Shown: positions 61,334 through 64,000 of the stretch, piece by piece
Numbering within the stretch: the stretch's first letter is position 1
Layout of the letters: each line of letters opens with the position of its first letter
Assembly (NCBI GenBank): GCA_963978545.1
Contig: OZ021731.1
Coordinates: forward strand, 25,316,093-25,380,092
Source: Linyphia triangularis
Taxonomy: Eukaryota > Arthropoda > Arachnida > Araneae > Linyphiidae
Direction of reading: 5' to 3'
DNA: 64,000 nt
Notes under the pieces: generated by a model
What the model saw: the letters and a program-made list of their open reading frames with translations, nothing else
Database searches by the model: none
Told to the model about the DNA's origin: nothing
Made by a program: the position numbers and the translations under genes

Positions 61334-61672
61334 CGATATAGATAAACAACTGGATAGACTGCTCCATTGTCAATGCAAAGAGAAAAACGCGCCAGGGATT
61401 GCGAAGCTGGTGGGAAGATTAACCAATCACAGTTCACTTTTATAGTTGGATGGAAATGCAAAAAACCTTGTAAAATGCTAGAGTTCATATTTTTTTGCAC
61501 ATTATTACTTATTAAGGTCTACTATTGACATTTCTGCTGTGTACAACCCAAAATTTTATTTTCAATCCTCGGCAATCCGTATTTTTTATCCCACCAACGG
61601 CATCTGGCAACGGCTTCATTTTCCCAGAGTTAAGCAGTTTATCCAGTTGTTTATTTATATCGATGGGTATGA
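61334..61672. mobile_element. Foldback MITE
   Basis: Arms of about 100 bp: CCATCGATATAGATAAACAA then CTGGATAGACTGC on the left, and the complement (GCAGTTTATCCAG, then TTGTTTATTTATATCGATGG) at 61629-61665. Similarity continues inward (GGTGGGAAGATT-type versus the complement). A single arm of the same family is at 2690-2797. Possible TA flanks. Confidence 0.75.
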
Positions 61673-62222
61673 CACTTATGCTTAGTGTTAGTGGTGCTAT
61701 ATTTCCTTTTTTAGATATGTATATAATAAAAGTTGTAAATTAATACAGTTTAAGAAACCCTTATATTTAGTATTTCCAGCACGTTGCCAAGGACATGCTC
61801 TGTGATATTTTTTCTAGTTATGTACGGGGTGAATGGAATGGTACAAAGAATGCAAAAATCAAAAGGTGCATAATGAGGCATTTGTAGTGTATTCTCAATT
61901 CATCAGATTGTAAATTAGTGTTTTGGGATTGAAACCACTTGATTGTTCAAACATGTCTACATATCGATCACACGATAACAAGTTATTTCAATCCCATATG
62001 AATAATGATTTTCGGAATAATTATTTTTCCTAGTTGGGGTATCACTTTTAGAAACCCTTTATCTTCTCTCATATATGCGCAGGAATATCTTTAAATTGAT
62101 ATCAATGTGAGATTGTGATTTCTTCCGGGAGGTGTTTCAAAGGAACTTGTCCTGCAATTCAGTCTGGAATGAGAGAAAACTGTTGGCAGTGGGAGTTTTC
62201 CAACTCTTGCTACCGTGTCTAC
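61673..62222. other. Spacer, nothing recognised
   Basis: No coding or repeat signal identified. Confidence 0.4.
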
Positions 62223-62755
62223 TAGAGGTCGGCGATATATCGATACGACGATATTTTTATCGATATTTCTAAAAAAATATCGATATTAAAAATATCGATA
62301 AAAGTCACCGACATATCGATATTTTCAAAATTTTTTAGTTTTTTGATGATCGTTTTGTAGTTCCATGTGTTTTTTTTCAATTTTCTTTATTCCCTTTTCA
62401 AAAACTTCAAAACTAAAGTTTGAACTGGCTGAGAGACAGTTAAAATGGCACCAATATTCAATATTTTGCCATACACTTAAAAGCTATTGAAAATTATCTG
62501 AATTTTACTTAAAATCACTGCACCAGTTAATCGAAAATACAACTTTTTTTTGTAATAGATCCATTTCAGTTGAAAAAGTAATCACCTTACAAAAAAGCAA
62601 TCATGTAAAATAGAAATTCGTTCCGAAAAACTTTGTTTCAGGCGAAATTGAAAATCAAATAAAAAAAATCATGTATCGATATTTTATCGATATTTTTTCT
62701 TTCTATGCAACGATATATTATCGATATTTATTTTGATCGATATTTCCGGCCTCTA
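62223..62755 (-). mobile_element. hAT MITE with ATCGATA repeats, copy 3
   Basis: Inverted relative of 27811-28500, shortened to 533 bp. It has ends TAGAGGTCGG and CCGGCCTCTA with dense ATATCGATA motifs at both sides. A possible 8-bp duplication is GTGTCTAC (62215-62222) versus GTGTCTGC (62759-62766), offset by three bases. Confidence 0.85.
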
Positions 62756-64000
62756 ATAGTGTCTGCTCATTTTAAAGAGGAACTTAAATGACTAGGCTTC
62801 GGGATGGTTCGGTCGCAGGACTTTTTACATGCTGGCCATATTAGTCCAGTCATTTTAGAGTTGAACCTTGCACAAATTCCCATTGAGCTGAAATTTTGCA
62901 GAGTGGCTTTATTCGATGCCCTGAGCAACCCGCAAAAAGTCCCCTACTCTCCCCCTTCGGCTTCCTGGTTTTTTAGGTGCTGGAATGCTGGGGCGCTTTA
63001 GAAATGCTGGAGCAGCTGTTACGCACGAACGGCTGGTCGCATTGAGCTCAAATGAAAGAAAAATAGATGAATTTTAATTTAAATATAAATTTGATATCAT
63101 TCATTGACTTAAAAATCGATAAAAGCCTGTCAAAGTCGAAAATCCATGTTTTTTTCAGTACTTTTTCGATTTGAGCACTTCTATTTTTAATAAACGATTT
63201 ACACCCCCATTTGACAAAAAACTATTCAACTCTTTTTCAGCTTTTTAGAAATATATTAATATTGTTTTTGCAATAAATAGTTGCAGATATATGAGCGTTT
63301 CAGTGAAACACTACCTAGTATTGGGAGTCTCATAATAAAGCTTGCGGTGTTTCACCCTGATCAAACCAAACGCAATAACCATTTTCCTCAAGTCTTTTCC
63401 ATGTAAGACTTTTTTTAAACTGAAATACAATATCATATTACATAGTTATGTAGATAAATGCATCATACGCATCTATAAGAAAAACATCTATAATCTATAA
63501 GAAAAACATCTATAATCTATAAGAAAAAATATCTCTGAATAAATATTTATCTTAGAAATTTTAATTTTTAACTAATTACATATTGTTAATATACAATAAC
63601 TAATAATGCACAAAAAAAGCAATAGCATTGTTTGTGGGATATAATTCTTACTATCCACGTCCCTGAAACAAAATATAAAGTGATGTTAAATGTGGTTGAA
63701 GGGTTATACAACTAGAAAAACTATTTTTTTCTTTTAGAAGATATATGTATATGTATTTTACCTTTTTTTGGTCATTAAAGCAGAAATGCTAAGCTGTTTT
63801 CTTCATCAAATAGAATATTATCTACGAATTTGTTTTCGCACATCCTTTTGCATTATCCACAAATATTTGAACATTGAAGTTCTGCTCTCCTGCAATCACA
63901 CCTGCTACTCGAGTTGCAATTACTCTTACAGTTGCAAGATATAATTTATAACAGTTCATCTGGAGAGGAAGGTAACATTGTAGGTTGAGGAACTAATTTG
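62756..64000. other. Spacer to the window end, nothing recognised
   Basis: AT-rich. A 65-codon frame at 62804-63001 has no recognised domain. A short triplicated ATCTATAAGAAAAAC phrase lies at about 63470-63530. Confidence 0.45.

Overview
This window looks like AT-rich arthropod nuclear DNA, and I lean towards a chelicerate such as a spider. That taxonomic guess is an inference from the repeat and gene content, not a proof. Genes have introns with GT/AG boundaries, intergenic space is large, and the window is packed with DNA transposons, MITEs, tRNA-derived SINEs, solo LTRs, microsatellites and homopolymers. I see no prokaryotic feature, no CRISPR array and no functional tRNA or rRNA gene.

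The only host-type genes I can support are two tandem partial genes for a fatty acyl-CoA reductase (FAR). Copy A has a first coding exon at 12054-12155 and a later, frameshifted exon at 18610-18782. Copy B has a first coding exon at 50664-50765 and a second at 54715-54831. Exon 1, about 190 bp upstream of it and much of intron 1 are clearly related between the copies. Each copy can therefore serve as the empty site for insertions in the other: a Transib/RAG1-like element (13144-16185) in intron 1 of A, a hAT-like insertion (10581-11842) upstream of A, and a ZMYM1-type hAT (52196-about 54130) in intron 1 of B. Neither gene is complete here.

Layout. 0-2 kb: a broken P-element (THAP) transposase. 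2-11 kb: Tc1-like debris, two tRNA-SINEs, a TTAA MITE, an antisense solo LTR and a larger TTAA MITE. 10.6-18.8 kb: FAR copy A with the Transib. 21-29 kb: a second solo LTR inside a palindromic tandem repeat, another SINE, a 650-bp hairpin MITE, a LINE tail, and a hAT element with a younger hAT MITE nested inside it. 30.1-33.7 kb: an unusual 3.6-kb element with inverted arms of about 1.1 kb built from roughly 345-bp hairpin repeats, carrying a cysteine-rich (CXC/tesmin-like) ORF broken by one stop. 33.7-48 kb: paired MITEs, a third SINE, a TA-flanked 1.25-kb element, a LINE fragment and two hAT elements with 8-bp target duplications. 48-55 kb: a tandem duplication and FAR copy B. 56.6-57.9 kb: a TA-flanked element with a transposon-type ORF fragment. 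60-61.1 kb: a tandem duplication whose second copy carries an LTR-like insertion. The end holds a foldback element and a third copy of a hAT MITE family.

The most interesting observations are the Transib-type element, whose two ends resemble a V(D)J signal with a 23-bp spacer, and the long-inverted-repeat element at 30.1-33.7 kb. The cysteine-rich, SWIM-associated and 57-kb TE protein calls come from memory of recurrent families and were not searched.
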